Positions 43,045 through 53,950 of a DNA stretch of 64,000 nucleotides are shown one piece after another. Both the position numbers and the translations under genes were made by a program. The notes beneath the pieces were generated by a model. That model was not told where the DNA came from. It saw nothing but the letters and a program-made list of their open reading frames with translations, and did not search any database. Where the stretch lies: contig NW_020653993.1 in assembly GCF_003589595.1 (NCBI RefSeq), forward strand, positions 4,750,926 through 4,814,925. The letters are read 5' to 3'. Within the stretch, counting starts at the first letter, position 1. Each line of letters opens with the position of its first letter. This stretch comes from Hyposmocoma kahamanoa. Lineage: Eukaryota; Arthropoda; Insecta; Lepidoptera; Cosmopterigidae.

Positions 43045-43735
43045 ATTCAATTTCAAATTCAAAATAGTCTTTATTTCATAGGTAAGCATTATTACACTTG
43101 AAATCGTCACAATGGTTAAAACTCTACCGCTCATTCGTAAGGCAGATTCCCCTGAGAAGAATGAGCAAGAAACTCTAGGGGTTGCTCTTTGTAAATAACA
43201 TTTGTACACATTCAACATTTACAATATTTTTTTTTTTATTCGAAACACAGAGATGGAGAGTACCTCCATGAGCTAACTCCCACGGATTTTTGTCATCCAA
43301 ATACGCAGAAGTTGTATAATAATCTTTAGTATAAAGTGTCAGTGTCTTTAGTATATCAACCGGAATCTTCTTATAGAAGCGTATACATTGCCCCTTAAAT
43401 GATTTTTTGACTTTGTGAAGACGACTATCAAGAAAAGCTAGTTTATTTTTATTCCTCGTATTAATGCTATGTCTGTCACTATTTTTTATAAAGAATTTAC
43501 TATTCCTTTTAACATAAATTACATTTTCATAAATGCACTGTGAGACTAAGAATGTTAATTTCCTTAAATTTATCTCTCAAAGATGCTTTGGGGCCCAGAT
43601 TGTAAATTGCCCTAAATGCACGTTTCTGCAGGACAAAGATTCTATTGATATCGGCGGCATTACCCCAAAGCAAAATGCCTATATTTGTCAAGTGGTTACG
43701 TTGGCGAGAAGTAATGCTACTGAACATTCATAAAT
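43045..43735 (-). pseudogene. LINE 3' portion (Jockey/L2-like RT thumb to tail)
   Basis: The minus strand encodes HLTNIGILLWGNAADINRIF and VLQKRAFRAIYNLGPKASLR. After a frameshift near 43535 it reads CIYENVIYVKRNSKFF, KNKLAFLDSRLHKVKKSFKG and QCIRFYKKIP. The YG-(I/L)-x-x-WG-(N) and QKRA-x-R-x-I motifs mark the RT C-terminal domain. The 3' end is a TTCAAATTCAAAATAGTC tail at 43045. An internal deletion relative to the copy at 58167 removes part of the FTRFKT segment. 5'-truncated, inactive. Confidence 0.82.
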
Positions 43736-44439
43736 GTATATACATCAAAAGTGACTGAAGATCAGGTTCGTTAATTTTTGTAACAACGAAAGATTTTTTT
43801 GGTCAAATTTATAATTTGAATTCGAAAATGAAATTGACCAAAAAAAAATACATAGGTGTTTAAAAAATTCATTAAAATGTCCTGATTTTTAGTAATTTCC
43901 TAAAACTTTGCTTTGCTTGTTCCCTGGACACTTATGACGCGTGTGTTTATTTACACAAGTCGCTAAAGGAATTTAAATCTTCGGTCTCCCAGTTGAGAAA
44001 CGAGCGTTCTCCCCTAGGCTACCAACGCTAAAAATATATTATTTAGAATGAAATAGGTAAGGTGGTTGTATTTCTCTAATAAAGATCTTTTTGTATTAAT
44101 AGGCGGAACCATCAAAATATACCACAATAATTAAAACCCTGTATGTGACCCTTTTTTATTATAAGTTAAGTGCCCTCGGACAATCAGTACTTATCAATAT
44201 TATTTGGGAACACGGAAAAATGAGAAAAGATTTTTAAATCATTTTTGAATATCGTCGAATATTTAGCAGTGAATTGTTAAGAATTTTCCCAACTTACATA
44301 TTATATACTCATAACTCTGACACCCAATCTTACCCCTTCTCTAATTAGCCCATAGTACTCTAACCTAGATTAGGCACCAGTCTTCCGCCTCACAATTTAA
44401 CTGTACGAGGTTCCTTAGTTTTATTACTATTATATTTTA
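43736..44439. other. unassigned stretch
   Basis: AT-rich; nothing recognised. Confidence 0.3.
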
Positions 44440-44670
44440 TTCAATTGATATTCAATTATTTTTTGTGAAATTACTCCACTAGTTTGTTATAATTATTAAT
44501 ACACAGACCGACCACTTAGAAAAAGATCCTTTGATACAAAGATCCGACAAAACAAGCACATAGAAAAAATCGTGATGTCCGCTGGTTACCTAGCGTCTCG
44601 GCAGTATACCCAGAAGGAATTTTTTCTAAGTGTTCGTATTAATTCTATCTTTGTATTGTTAAGGTGGAAA
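44440..44670. repeat. two SINE-B fragments, head to head
   Basis: 44440-44530 reads the tail in reverse (GTGAAATTACTCCACTAGTT). 44545-44670 reads forward (GATCCGACAAAACAAGCACA, TGGTTACCTAGCGTCTCGGC, TTTTTTCTAAGTGTTCG) with a deletion over the A/B region. Confidence 0.6.
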
Positions 44671-44768
44671 AGAACAAAAAAATATTTGTTGTTGTTATTT
44701 TTAATTTTCAGAAGAGGTGACTCTCATTACTATTTAATTTTTATCAAAACAAAACTAGAGCACCGTAT

Positions 44769-44780
44769 TACATAATTAAG
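44769..44780. repeat. target-site duplication, left
   Basis: TACATAATTAAG. The matching right copy TACATAATGAAG is at 45356-45367 (one mismatch in 12). Together they bound the LINE insertion between them. Confidence 0.8.
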
Positions 44781-45355
44781 CACAGCGGCTCACGTGGCAA
44801 TGATGCAGCAGATGAACTAGCCAGGAAAGGATCGGAGACGGACGCTGTAGGACCAGAACCGATAGTGTCCCTCCCCTGCCAATGGTCCAGAACAACTATA
44901 CACAAAGGTACAAAATCTTCACATAATAATACATGGACCACCCTTACGGTTTGTAGACAGGCGAGGGAAGCACTCCCAACGCTCAATGCCAGTCGATCTC
45001 GAATACTAATTAAACTTAAAAGGCAAGAGCTTCGCACTCTAACTGCCGCCCTAACGGGTCATGGTCCATACAAGAAACACCTTTTCAATTTAGGTATCAC
45101 AGACAGCCCTCTATGCATAGCGTGCATGGAGGGGGAGGAAACGGCTGCGCACATCCTACTCCGGTGCTCCGGCGTGGCCAACTACAGGGCAAAGTACCTT
45201 GGAGTGCCAAGGTCGCTCCCCGAAGTCTTCAGCAAACCAAGGAGGCTGCTGAGATTCCTGGAGGAGCTTGGGTGGCACGAGTAGGACCCTGCACCCACCA
45301 CACGCAAAATAGGCGCTTTGTCGTCGAGTTGCGGATACCAGCCCGTTGCACCAAG
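44781..45355 (+). pseudogene. 5'-truncated non-LTR retrotransposon: RNase H end and C-terminal zinc knuckle
   Basis: The frame opens at the insertion edge with HSGSRGNDAADELARKGSE, the last part of an RNase H domain (H-x-G-x-x-GN-x-x-AD-x-LA-x-x-G). It continues TLTAALTGHGPYKKHLFNLG and CIACMEGEETAAHILLRCSG, the C-x-x-C-x7-H-x4-C zinc knuckle near the LINE C-terminus, and stops at 45284 after FLEELGWHE. A 71-bp 3' UTR follows. No poly(A) is present, as in R1-type elements. The 12-bp duplication shows this is a complete insertion event that was truncated at its 5' end. No stop interrupts the remaining 168 codons, so it is fairly young. Confidence 0.88.
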
Positions 45356-45367
45356 TACATAATGAAG

Positions 45368-45774
45368 CATTAAAAGTAACATCCATTTCTGCAAGTGAAC
45401 GTAAATCTAATAAATTCTCTACAGAATAACAACTCCTGCCAAAGCACATCCCTAGTTCTTGCACTGTGTTTCACTTCGATTGCATTTGGTTAGAAAATAT
45501 TGTACTTGATCAGCATTCCTGCGCTAGTATGAGTTAAGACTACATTTATTACCCTAACGTGAAGAATGAGCGTAATTTATACACTACCCTTAACCTGGGT
45601 ACGGTCATAAAGAACTTTAAGCGTATCGATTCCTCTTTAGGCGCTAGTCGCAAAAATATAAGTATACGCTATTTTTTGGGGTCGATTAGACCAAACAACA
45701 AAACTATTTGTGACACAAACAAAGGCTCTTGTCCTGTTAGATCGAAGGAATATTTGTTTGTATTCGATTTTTTT
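45368..45774. other. unassigned stretch
   Basis: Short frame at 45559-45786 with no recognisable motif. Confidence 0.3.
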
Positions 45775-45845
45775 ATTAATAATTAAAAACAAACTAGTGG
45801 AGTCATTTCACTAAAAATAAAAATGTATTTTAAACAAAACATTTT
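45775..45845 (+). repeat. SINE-B tail
   Basis: AATAATTAAAAACAAACTAG and TGGAGTCATTTCACTAAAAA. Confidence 0.6.
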
Positions 45846-45984
45846 TACGCACACACAAATAGCCTTGCACTGGGGAAACCTGTATCGCGGACAGTATGGA
45901 CACACACATAGACAACTACAAATTACACCCAACTCACGAGATAACTAAATGTAGAACATACGACTATAGACGGGGTGTATATAG
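45846..45984 (-). repeat. SINE-C body fragment
   Basis: GCACTGGGGAAACCTGTATC, ACAAATTACACCCAACTCAC and GAGATAACTAAATGTAGAAC. It is joined to an RT fragment where the tRNA-like head should follow. Confidence 0.7.
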
Positions 45985-46325
45985 GGTGTAATATGCTGAT
46001 CCGTAGATTTGCGAAGTGTACAGTAGACAAGAAGGCCACTTTATTCAAAACTGCCAATCGTTTTACACCTGCAATCTGTGAAAGGCATTTACTCAAAAAA
46101 AGAAAACAGCGTCCTTCGTGCCCAATATAACAATGTATTCAGAATGCTGGTGGGACTGCCAGGTGCATCAATAATGTTCGCAGAGGCACATACGGATGAC
46201 TGCCATTCCATAATTAAGAAACTGACAAGCCTCCTTGTTTCAACGGGTGCGCGCCAGCGCCAACAGTCTCCTGACCACAGTAGCGGACAAAATTTATGGT
46301 TCTTTTAACGAATGCTTTTACTCAT
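45985..46325 (+). pseudogene. LINE RT fragment
   Basis: Reads MLIRRFAKCTVDKKATLFKT, then after a shift KENSVLRAQYNNVFRMLVGL PGASIMFAEAHTDDCHSIIKK, and after another shift VRASANSLLTTVADKIYGSF. The S-x-LR-x-QYNN-x-FR-x-L-x-GLP ... MFAEA-x-TD and I-x-R/K-K segments are the C-terminal RT region of a common lepidopteran LINE. At least two frameshifts. Confidence 0.75.
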
Positions 46326-46464
46326 TACATGTAGTGCCATCCGATTGGGCTACAAATAAATGTAATATAATTAATGTACCTACTAACATAGTTTACAAGT
46401 CTACTACTAATTATATAATGTGGATTCAGGTCCGAAATACATGCTTATTATTATTATTAAATAT

Positions 46465-46501
46465 TTCTCCCAGAACAGAAATCGAACCTGGGACCTCGGC
46501 G
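46465..46501 (-). repeat. SINE-C B-box fragment
   Basis: ATTTCTCCCAGAACAGAAAT and CGAACCTGGGACCTCGGCG. Interrupted by the poly(T) of the adjoining LINE. Confidence 0.65.
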
Positions 46502-46790
46502 TTTTTTTATGTATAGTGGGTGGCAATCGAGCAGACGAGCCACTTGATGGGAGGTCATGAACATCTGCAACATCAGACGAGCTACCTACGCGTTGCCAGC
46601 CTTCGAGAGCCCTGTTGCCACGCTTTTTGAAGGACTCCACGTTATAGCGCTACAAAAAGGACTACTTCAAGGGGAAGATCATTCCACATCTTGCAGGTTC
46701 TCCTTTAGCGAGAGGTGCGATGATAGAAACGAGACGTTAGCACCAGTTCCCTATTATAAAGACGGTAGAACACACACTCTCTCCAAACAT
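46502..46790 (-). pseudogene. LINE C-terminus with conserved 3' tail
   Basis: The minus strand reads WNDLPLEVV, then after shifts MESFKKRGNRALEGWQRVGS and DVADVH, the classic Jockey-like C-terminus (WN-x-LP ... FK-x-R-x-N-x-x-L). The 3' end reads CATCAAGTGGCTCGTCTGCT then CGATTGCCAC and poly(A). This tail resembles the end of SINE-A, consistent with a LINE that could drive SINE-A transposition (inference). Confidence 0.7.
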
Positions 46791-46995
46791 CTCCTCTCCA
46801 AAACACTACGGCAACCTTATTTTTTGGTCATTTCTGTTAGTAATGTTCCCCGTATTTTGTGAGAAAAAAGAAACAAAAATCAAAATTCGAAAAATAAAAC
46901 AAAAAGAGGAAAAACAAAACAAAATAAAAACAGAACACGTCCTCACGTCAGAAGTATCAATCTGTGCGTTTGGGATCATTGACAATATGGTTTTT
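46791..46995. other. A-rich spacer
   Basis: Poly-purine AAAAACAAAATAAAAACAG-type sequence; no gene. Confidence 0.4.
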
Positions 46996-47266
46996 GCAGC
47001 AGTAGAGCTCCTTGTGAAAGAGTTCGTCCAGGGAAGTACTGCCACCTAACCTATTTCTGCCGCCAAGCAGTAATGTTAGCATTACTGCGTGCCGGATTAG
47101 ATGGGTAAGGGTGCTGGTGAAATTACAAGCACATGGGACTTGACAACTTATGTCTCAGGGTGACTGGTGCAATGGCAGTGCCCCTCAGATCTTTGCGATT
47201 TAAATCTCATTCCATCAGGCGCACGACTTGTTCGTCCCGTCACTTGATATTATAAAAAAAAACTTG
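46996..47266 (+). repeat. SINE-A, nearly full length
   Basis: GCAGTAGAGCTCCTTGTGAA, TGCCGCCAAGCAGTAATGTT, GGTGCTGGTGAAATTACAAG, TTATGTCTCAGGGTGACTGG, GCGATTTAAATCTCATTCC, then CACTTGATATTATAAAAAAA. The block holding ATGGACAGGCGTG is deleted. Confidence 0.93.
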
Positions 47267-47396
47267 ATGGAGTCGAATGGATGAAACTGGTATTTGGGAG
47301 TTCCTGCTTAGAAATGCTAGCAATAGCTACTCCATACGGGGACGTATTTACTGCGTGGCATAATACACAATAAAAATAAATATTAATTCTATATTT

Positions 47397-47824
47397 TTAA
47401 CCAACTTAAAAAAAGGAGAAGGTTCTCAATTCGAGTGCATGTTTTTTTTTGTATGTTACCCGATAACTCCGGTATTTGTGAATCGATTTTCATGATTCTT
47501 TTTTGTTGGTAAGAGGGTTCCTCCACAGTGGTCCCATTTAATTTAAGCGCCTAAATTTTATTATAAGGAGCAATTATTTTAATGGTGGACTTTGCTATTC
47601 TTCATTTCAAGGCGTTTTTCTCTATCAATGGACTTTAAGTAGTGAGAACGTGAGAACCGATTTCTATTACGAGTATCTCCTGTGTCAAATCTCGTATAGT
47701 GGTGTACTAGGAGATGAATCCGTGTTTGCGCACTTTCCGGTAACCGATTTCTATAAAACTTGGTAATTATAATGTAATTCCACGTACTTTTGAGGTCGGT
47801 TTTTTTAGTGTTCTGTACTGAGAT
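47397..47824 (+). repeat. R2 repeat, long subfamily
   Basis: CCAACTTAAAAAAAGGAGAA, ACCCGATAACTCCGG, the extra block GCGCCTAAATTTTATTATAA to AAGGCGTTTTTCTC, then TTTGCGCACTTTCCGGTAAC and TTTTGAGGTCGGTTTTTTTA. The most complete long R2 in the window. Confidence 0.9.
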
Positions 47825-49607
47825 TATTTATTTATAAAAAGTTAAACATAAATATCTACTGTATGACTTGACTTGAACATCGAACTACGAAATACCTAAC
47901 GCGTGTTCGATGCTCGTAGGATTAACCCCGTAAAAAGGCCAAGGCAAAAATACCGGGAATAAACGGGCGTGTATGAAAAGGAGATAATATTGATATGAAA
48001 GTTCACGACACAGATCGCTCCCTTAGTTACACGGATTTACAATTCACCCTTATAAATAGTAATCAAAGCGTGTAAGAGCAAAATTTCTACAATTTATTTG
48101 GTAAAATTTTGAACATTTCCTGGAGTTTTCCTTTGAAACATAAGCTTCCTTTGAATAATACGGCCCTCTTTGTGTATCAAGTGTCACGTTTATAGCGATT
48201 TTAACCTGTTTCATAAAAAAAATAATTAAAAGGCTCTGACAGTAAACTCATGGCCGTATTTAAAGGTAACCTAAAAAAAAACTTGAATAGTGACAACAAC
48301 ATTGTAAATGAAATTATTTTTTCAGATCTAAATCGCGTTTATTTGTTTAGTCAGCCATGAATGCGAATAAGAATTCGTTAAGATAACAACGTTCGTATGA
48401 ACCACTCATAGATACAGTACCTATAGGTACTAAATCTATGGAACCACTGGTCACATATCCAGAACACGAAATCGAAATGAAAGGACGATTGATGCCATTC
48501 TTTTTTTCAAATTAAACGTTCTGGTAATGTGGCCTTTGGTTCGTTTATGAACATTTTTATCATAATTCATCTTTCTTTTAGCGTTCCTCTAAATATGTCC
48601 ACGAGCGTATATAATTGTCCTGGTGTGTATTTATCTATTAAAAAAGAAATAAAAAATTTACAACTCCACAACAACAAAACAAAACCAAAAACAATTTTTC
48701 TCCTTTCTCATTTCCTATTTTGGCCTATCAAAAATATATTTTTTATAATCTGAATGTGATATGTGTTACAGAATTTGTCACTTAATGTTTCGACGTCATA
48801 ATCGCTAAATCGTCCTCCCGTTATGAGTCAATTATTATCACAAATTGATTTGTAAACTATGTCCCCACATGGAGCTCATTTGCTACTACTCCCTGTTTCG
48901 AAAAACAAGTCAAAAGATAACACGTATCTGGAGGTTATGGTGCGATATTTTTGTTTCGCTTTATACAAAATCTGGCAGATCATTTTTCGTTTCTCACAGC
49001 GGTGGCGAATATAGCTTATATCTGAAAAGGCCTTGATGAAAATACCGTTTTATTTTTTGAAGTTCAAAACAATCTTAAAATTGATTTTTTACATTTAAAT
49101 TCACGTAAGTATATTTGTTTCATAAACAATTCAACATTTTGAGACTTTTTGATAGGTCCCATGGTCACGCGTATTTCATTTTCAATATCTAGCAAATGCG
49201 AAAATCTAAAACCTCGATTAAAATAAACCTCTTTACTTGAATCGTCGATTTTATTGCCACACTGTGTATTAAGTGTAATTGTGCTTTCTACGTGTATTAA
49301 TTAATCTTTTTGTGATTTTTTGCGCTCGACACTTATTGCTTGTATTTGGACCAAACAAGTGGGTTTCTCGCGAGGCAGCGCCCGTTTGTCACTGTCACAG
49401 TATCTCAGTGTTATGATTTGAACAATTCCCGAATACACAGTTATCACAAGGTTCTCCAAATTACGGTTAGGGCCAGATTTTTTGGTACGCACCTTTTTAT
49501 TCGGTAGATTTCTAGAGTATACATTTTCAAAGGCCGCTTTTATTGGACTTATTGGACCACTGAACGTACAGCTAATTGCTTGTTTTTTTCTTCTTACTGT
49601 AATTACT
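47825..49607. other. unassigned stretch
   Basis: Mostly AT-rich. A ~105-codon minus-strand open stretch at 49301-49620 (containing NLPNKKVRTKKSGPNRNLEN) runs in from SINE-A sequence and resembles no family I know. No gene supported. Confidence 0.3.
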
Positions 49608-49880
49608 TTTTTGTCATACCTAGTGACGGGGTGAACAAATCGTGTCTGGTTGTAAGCGACACGGCTGTCCATAGCAGTTGCAGTGCCACTCAGAGCTTTG
49701 AATCTCAAAGATCTGAAAGGCACTGCCACAGCGCCCGTCACCTTGAGACATAAGTTGACAAGTCCCATGTGCCTGTAATTACACCAGCGCCCTTAACCTT
49801 TCATAACCAGAACGCAATAATGCTCACATTACGGCTTAGCTGCAGAAACAGGTAAGGGCGAACTCTTAAGTGAAGTAGCA
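49608..49880 (-). repeat. SINE-A, nearly full length
   Basis: GTGACGGGGTGAACAAATCG, TAGCAGTTGCAGTGCCACTC, CAAAGATCTGAAAGGCACTG, GAGACATAAGTTGACAAGTC, AACCAGAACGCAATAATGCT and GCAGAAACAGGTAAGG. Confidence 0.92.
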
Positions 49881-50119
49881 AGTAGTAGTAATTTTATTTT
49901 TTCGAACACGTAAACCGTGTACAAGTGTGAAACTACTGCAGAGGAATAGCCACAAAGTTGCGAGCCCTGTCAACCTCACACGGTCGAAACCGCAACCGCG
50001 TTCAGTATGTGTGCTTTAAAAGCATATACACAGGTCTGACGCCATGATTTGAGTTTTAATTGACCTAAGAAATAAATCATAGTAAAAATTATTTATTTGC
50101 TTCTAAATGAAGTTACATT
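49881..50119. other. unassigned spacer
   Basis: No gene or repeat recognised. Confidence 0.3.
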
Positions 50120-50215
50120 CATAAAGAGCAGTGGATGTCTAGTAGAAGAACGGTTGTTTCGCAATTGAGAGGTCAATGGTTCGAAACCCTGACCCCTTCT
50201 TAACCGATTTTCGGT
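50120..50215 (+). repeat. tRNA-like remnant
   Basis: A TGGATGTCTAGTAGAAGAAC stretch followed by AGGTCAATGGTTCGAAACCC, a near-canonical B box. No clean cloverleaf and no A box at the usual distance, so I treat it as a SINE remnant. Confidence 0.35.
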
Positions 50216-50744
50216 CGAATCTTCATACGTATTGAATAGAAAAATGTAAAGAAATTCTAACATTTTTTATTGATATTTGTACTTATATAACGTAATTAAA
50301 AATTAAGTTGACTCAAAAAGTTTCTTGAAACGTCATTCAGTAATGACGCAATAAGCAAGTCATACCAAAATGAATTTTTCATCACACTAGCACGTGAATA
50401 GTATTATTGCATTACGTGCAAGTGCGATGAAAAACATTGCATGTTTCATGGACGGTACGGATATTACGAACCAGCTCTACACCGAAAGCCCTCAGTCTTC
50501 AGCTTCGGGTTTATAATAGAGCAATTCGTAATTACTTATTTACCGCCCTTAATGCATAATCTACTATTGCTGCTCACGGGTTAAGTTTTGTGAACCACCT
50601 TTCTACACACTGATTTACTCCGGACCAAATAGACGGTTAGAGGGTCAGGTATCTTCAGGCATCAACTGAACCTAACTTATAATTTGACGGAAATTTATTA
50701 TTTGTGTTATTAAAGTTCTATATCGAACTATATGTACAAACAAT
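50216..50744. other. unassigned stretch
   Basis: AT-rich; nothing recognised. Confidence 0.3.
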
Positions 50745-50839
50745 TTGCTTCCGACAAACAAGTGACAGGAAACAAGCGACTGACGGGACCAACAAATGTA
50801 CAACAAAGTGCACTTGGTGGTAAGCGACTCGACCACTTC
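50745..50839 (-). repeat. SINE-A, left half split by copy B
   Basis: AAGTGACAGGAAACAAGCG, TGACGGGACCAACAAATG and TTGGTGGTAAGCGACTCGAC. The SINE resumes at 53849, on the other side of the 3-kb element. Confidence 0.75.
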
Positions 50840-50953
50840 CCAAGCAGCACACCCATATCTAAATATATACTATAAGTTAAGTAATAGGATTTAATTCAAT
50901 TGAATATTTTAAGAGTTCAAATTCCCTAAAGATATCTCGAAGAAGGTTTCTAG

Positions 50954-50958
<5 letters not shown>

Positions 50959-50984
<26 letters not shown>

Positions 50985-51128
50985 ACCTGACAGGCAAATG
51001 ACTCCACTCCACCCGATGTCAAGTGGAAAGTGGTATCCAAACGCGAAGGAACCCAGTGCAGCGATGGAATCCTCACTGCACTAGCCGCCACCACCCTGCC
51101 TGCCTACAATATGCCTCTTCACGCCTCG
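50959..51128 (-). repeat. retroposed LINE or SINE 3' end inside copy B
   Basis: Begins with a 24-base poly(T), so the poly(A) tail is on the minus strand. It includes CACTCCACCCGATGTCAAGT and CGCGAAGGAACCCAGTGCAG. A TAAT duplication flanks it (50955-50958 and 51129-51132). It is absent from copy A at the aligned position. Confidence 0.8.
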
Positions 51129-52572
51129 TAATTTAAAATAAAAGTGGGCACAACTGTATTAGTAGATCACAAGAGTGCTTTGAGAAACTATCTGTAGGTA
51201 GTGTTAAGAGTGATTCTTATCTTTTTTCTCAAGTAACCCTTCTAGAATGCTACAAGACCATTTACAGAATGTAAAGAGTTTTATTTAGTCTTGTAGATAG
51301 TTTTTAGATAATTTATAGTGTATGATAGTTTTCTTAGTAATGCTATTTTAAAACCAAAGTAACTAAAGCGTTACAAACGTAATACGTAATTCTCTTAATA
51401 CTAATAGATTTCAAGTTTAATGGCTTACAAAATATAAACTATCAAAATTGCAACATGGCGAAATTAGATATAATATTTCAGACTTTTTCGCGCAATGTTT
51501 AATCGGTTAGAAAGCTCGAATTGATGTGCGACTTTAAATACATTGTGAAAAGTGATGTAAAACCTGTCATGAAAGTAATGCGCTCACTAAATTTTAAATA
51601 TTTATGTATAAAATATAAACTTAATAATAATACGGTTACCGATTTTCGGTTTTAAATATTTATAGAAAGCTTAAATATATAAAATAACTCACAAAACAAA
51701 CAATTTCCAAGAAGTTCTAGACTTCTTCAAGGTAATTTCAACTTAGATTAACTTTTTAAAAAGAAAATTTTCCTCGGCTACTTCATAGTCATTCATTAAA
51801 AATAAAAATGGCGATAAGAATTGAAAGCTTTTTTAAAAACACTGTTGGGCATTTTGTCTATAGCTTTATCTATAGAAAAACTTTAGCATACGAAAAGATT
51901 ATTTTTACTTGCTTTATGTAGTTGATTTTGAAGAGGAATATTCACTTTTATGAAGTTTTTATGATTATCTACTAAATGCGATGTTTCTAAGCGATTTTTT
52001 CTTTTGACAGTATTACAAAACCTTTATAAAAGTTATAGGAATAGTGAGCGTATTATGCAATAAAAAACTTTTCAAAATACTAGGTCAAAAAATCAATTGA
52101 AAAAATCTAATTTGTCGCAAAAAAAAAGGTTATTCTGTATAATTATATGGAATGTGTTATATATGACTAGAAAAGTGGATAAATTCCCTATCATATAAAA
52201 ATAAAGAATATTTTATTGACATACCTAACTTATGTTGGAAAAAATAAAATTTTCATTACAAAATTGAGGTTATTTCTTCACGCCAACCACATTTCACACA
52301 ATGATTTCACTGTATTCACGGCAAAACACACATATACAACATTGAAGTACAGTAGTTTACGCGCTCATTTCAATTATTTTTATCATTTCAGAACACTGAA
52401 TTACTTCACAATGTTTATTTATTTGTCAACAATCAACAACCGGCTTGCGCGCGGATTACGACTATTGTATCCAGAGTCGCCAATTTGTGGGGAATCCCCC
52501 AAAATGTGGAGAATATCAACTAGATTGGAGAATTTGTGGGGATTGGCGTTATGTGAGGAAAATATGGGTATT

Positions 52573-52686
52573 CTAACATTCTATCATTTTGTTTAATCTA
52601 TCAATTGCTGATGCATCGCTAGTTTGATCGTTACTGTTAGAAACACTGTGATGGACTATATCGACGTGTTTTTCAACATCGCACAT
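52573..52686 (-). CDS. 37-codon frame of copy B
   Basis: Encodes MCDVEKHVDIVHHSVSNSND then QTSDASAIDRLNKMIEC. Same length and boundaries as 34523-34636 in copy A. Function unknown. Confidence 0.25.
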   Translation of the reverse strand: MCDVEKHVDIVHHSVSNSNDQTSDASAIDRLNKMIEC

Positions 52687-53848
52687 CCCTCGTATTATTA
52701 ACAAACAGCTTAAATAGAATTATTATTAGAGCACTTGGTTCCGAATTGTAAAATTACCAGTCGGTGCGTGTTGAGTTCACGATTCTTTCTTCCGTTTAGG
52801 CCGGTCCACGGTATGAAGCAAAACGTAATCAGCTATTGATAAGCAAAGCCGAGCAGTTGGTACTTCCACACCACAACTTACCACTCGTCAACTTTAAATA
52901 TTAAATATAGGTCGAAACTCATTGATTATTTCTAACATTAACATAGTGTCACCAAATGCACAACAAATAATCAATTTACTTAATTTTGTAAGGCAAAGAA
53001 AATGAGTTTTTTTTCAAAGACTGTTTACAGATTAATGTTAAATCTAATTAAAATAAATAAACGATTTAAGGTCATCTCATTTTATAATTAGTTTTACATT
53101 TAACATTCTGTTTACATTCACATCAAACGTAATAGATTATTACATTTTGAGTTTCTTAATTTTTTATTATATTTTTAAGCGATGTATTTCTAATAAATAA
53201 TGAAAACTCGAGATGCGGGCAATTTGTGGGGAATATGGACTTTGCTCTCCCCAAGTTTGGGGATTTTAACCGTGATTTTTGGGGATTTTGAACAATTGGC
53301 ATTGTCAACGGTGATCGTATCGAATGATGTGACTTAATATCCAAGGTTCACCACCTCCTCCAGATCTTTTTATATTCTTTACTTTACCTATTTTGCATGA
53401 ACTCTTACAACGTCCAATAGAGTAAAAACTCTAATTGTAGTAATTTTTCAAATAAAATCTACTGAAGACGCGCTATAACGTCTTTGTCATAAGTACAAAC
53501 ATTACATAATGTCTATAAATTAAGTATATCTAGAATAAACTTAAGAACACTAGTTTATAGAGTATTAATAGACTTTACTGGATGTGTATAGAACAATTTT
53601 ACTAAAATTAATCAGTTGTTCTACAGGTGAACATAAAATAAGCACTATAAGAGTAAATCTTAAGAGAGATTACACTTAATTAAGTTGTTTGGTATTAAGA
53701 AGAATTTAAAATTTTGACTTGAGTGAAATAAGTCTATAAGAACAATTTCTTTTTTCTAAAACCATTTATAGCTATTATCTAAATCTATTCCATATTAAAA
53801 CTGTTTATAGATATAACAGTTTTAAGGCGTATAAAGTGTGCTCCTTGG

Positions 53849-53950
53849 ATTATAACAATTGCAGGCAGTGCAACTCAGAGTTTTGAATTCGCACTAATCT
53901 CACTACCACTGCTACTGTACCTGTTACTTTTAGACACAAAATTGATTGAT
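53849..53950 (-). repeat. SINE-A, right half split by copy B
   Basis: ATAACAATTGCAGGCAGTGC, AACTCAGAGTTTTGAATTCG and TGTTACTTTTAGACACAAA continue the SINE-A begun at 50745. Confidence 0.7.

Larger units (their letters stand above)
50840..53848 (-). mobile_element. ~2.85-kb DNA-transposon-like element, copy B (with insertion)
   Basis: Ends CCAAGCAGCACACCCATAT and ATAAAGTGTGCTCCTTGG form imperfect terminal inverted repeats. Collinear with copy A in inverted orientation, plus a 170-bp retroposed insertion. It is embedded in a SINE-A whose two halves flank it. No clear target duplication and no known transposase domain. Non-autonomous by content. Confidence 0.75.

Noticed and set aside
45113..45464. 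Extra frames on both strands over the LINE end
   Set aside because: They overlap the RNase H/zinc-knuckle frame, which has clear motifs; the others are shadows.
49301..49768. 155-codon minus-strand frame
   Set aside because: The N-terminal third is SINE-A sequence and the rest matches no family; probably chance.
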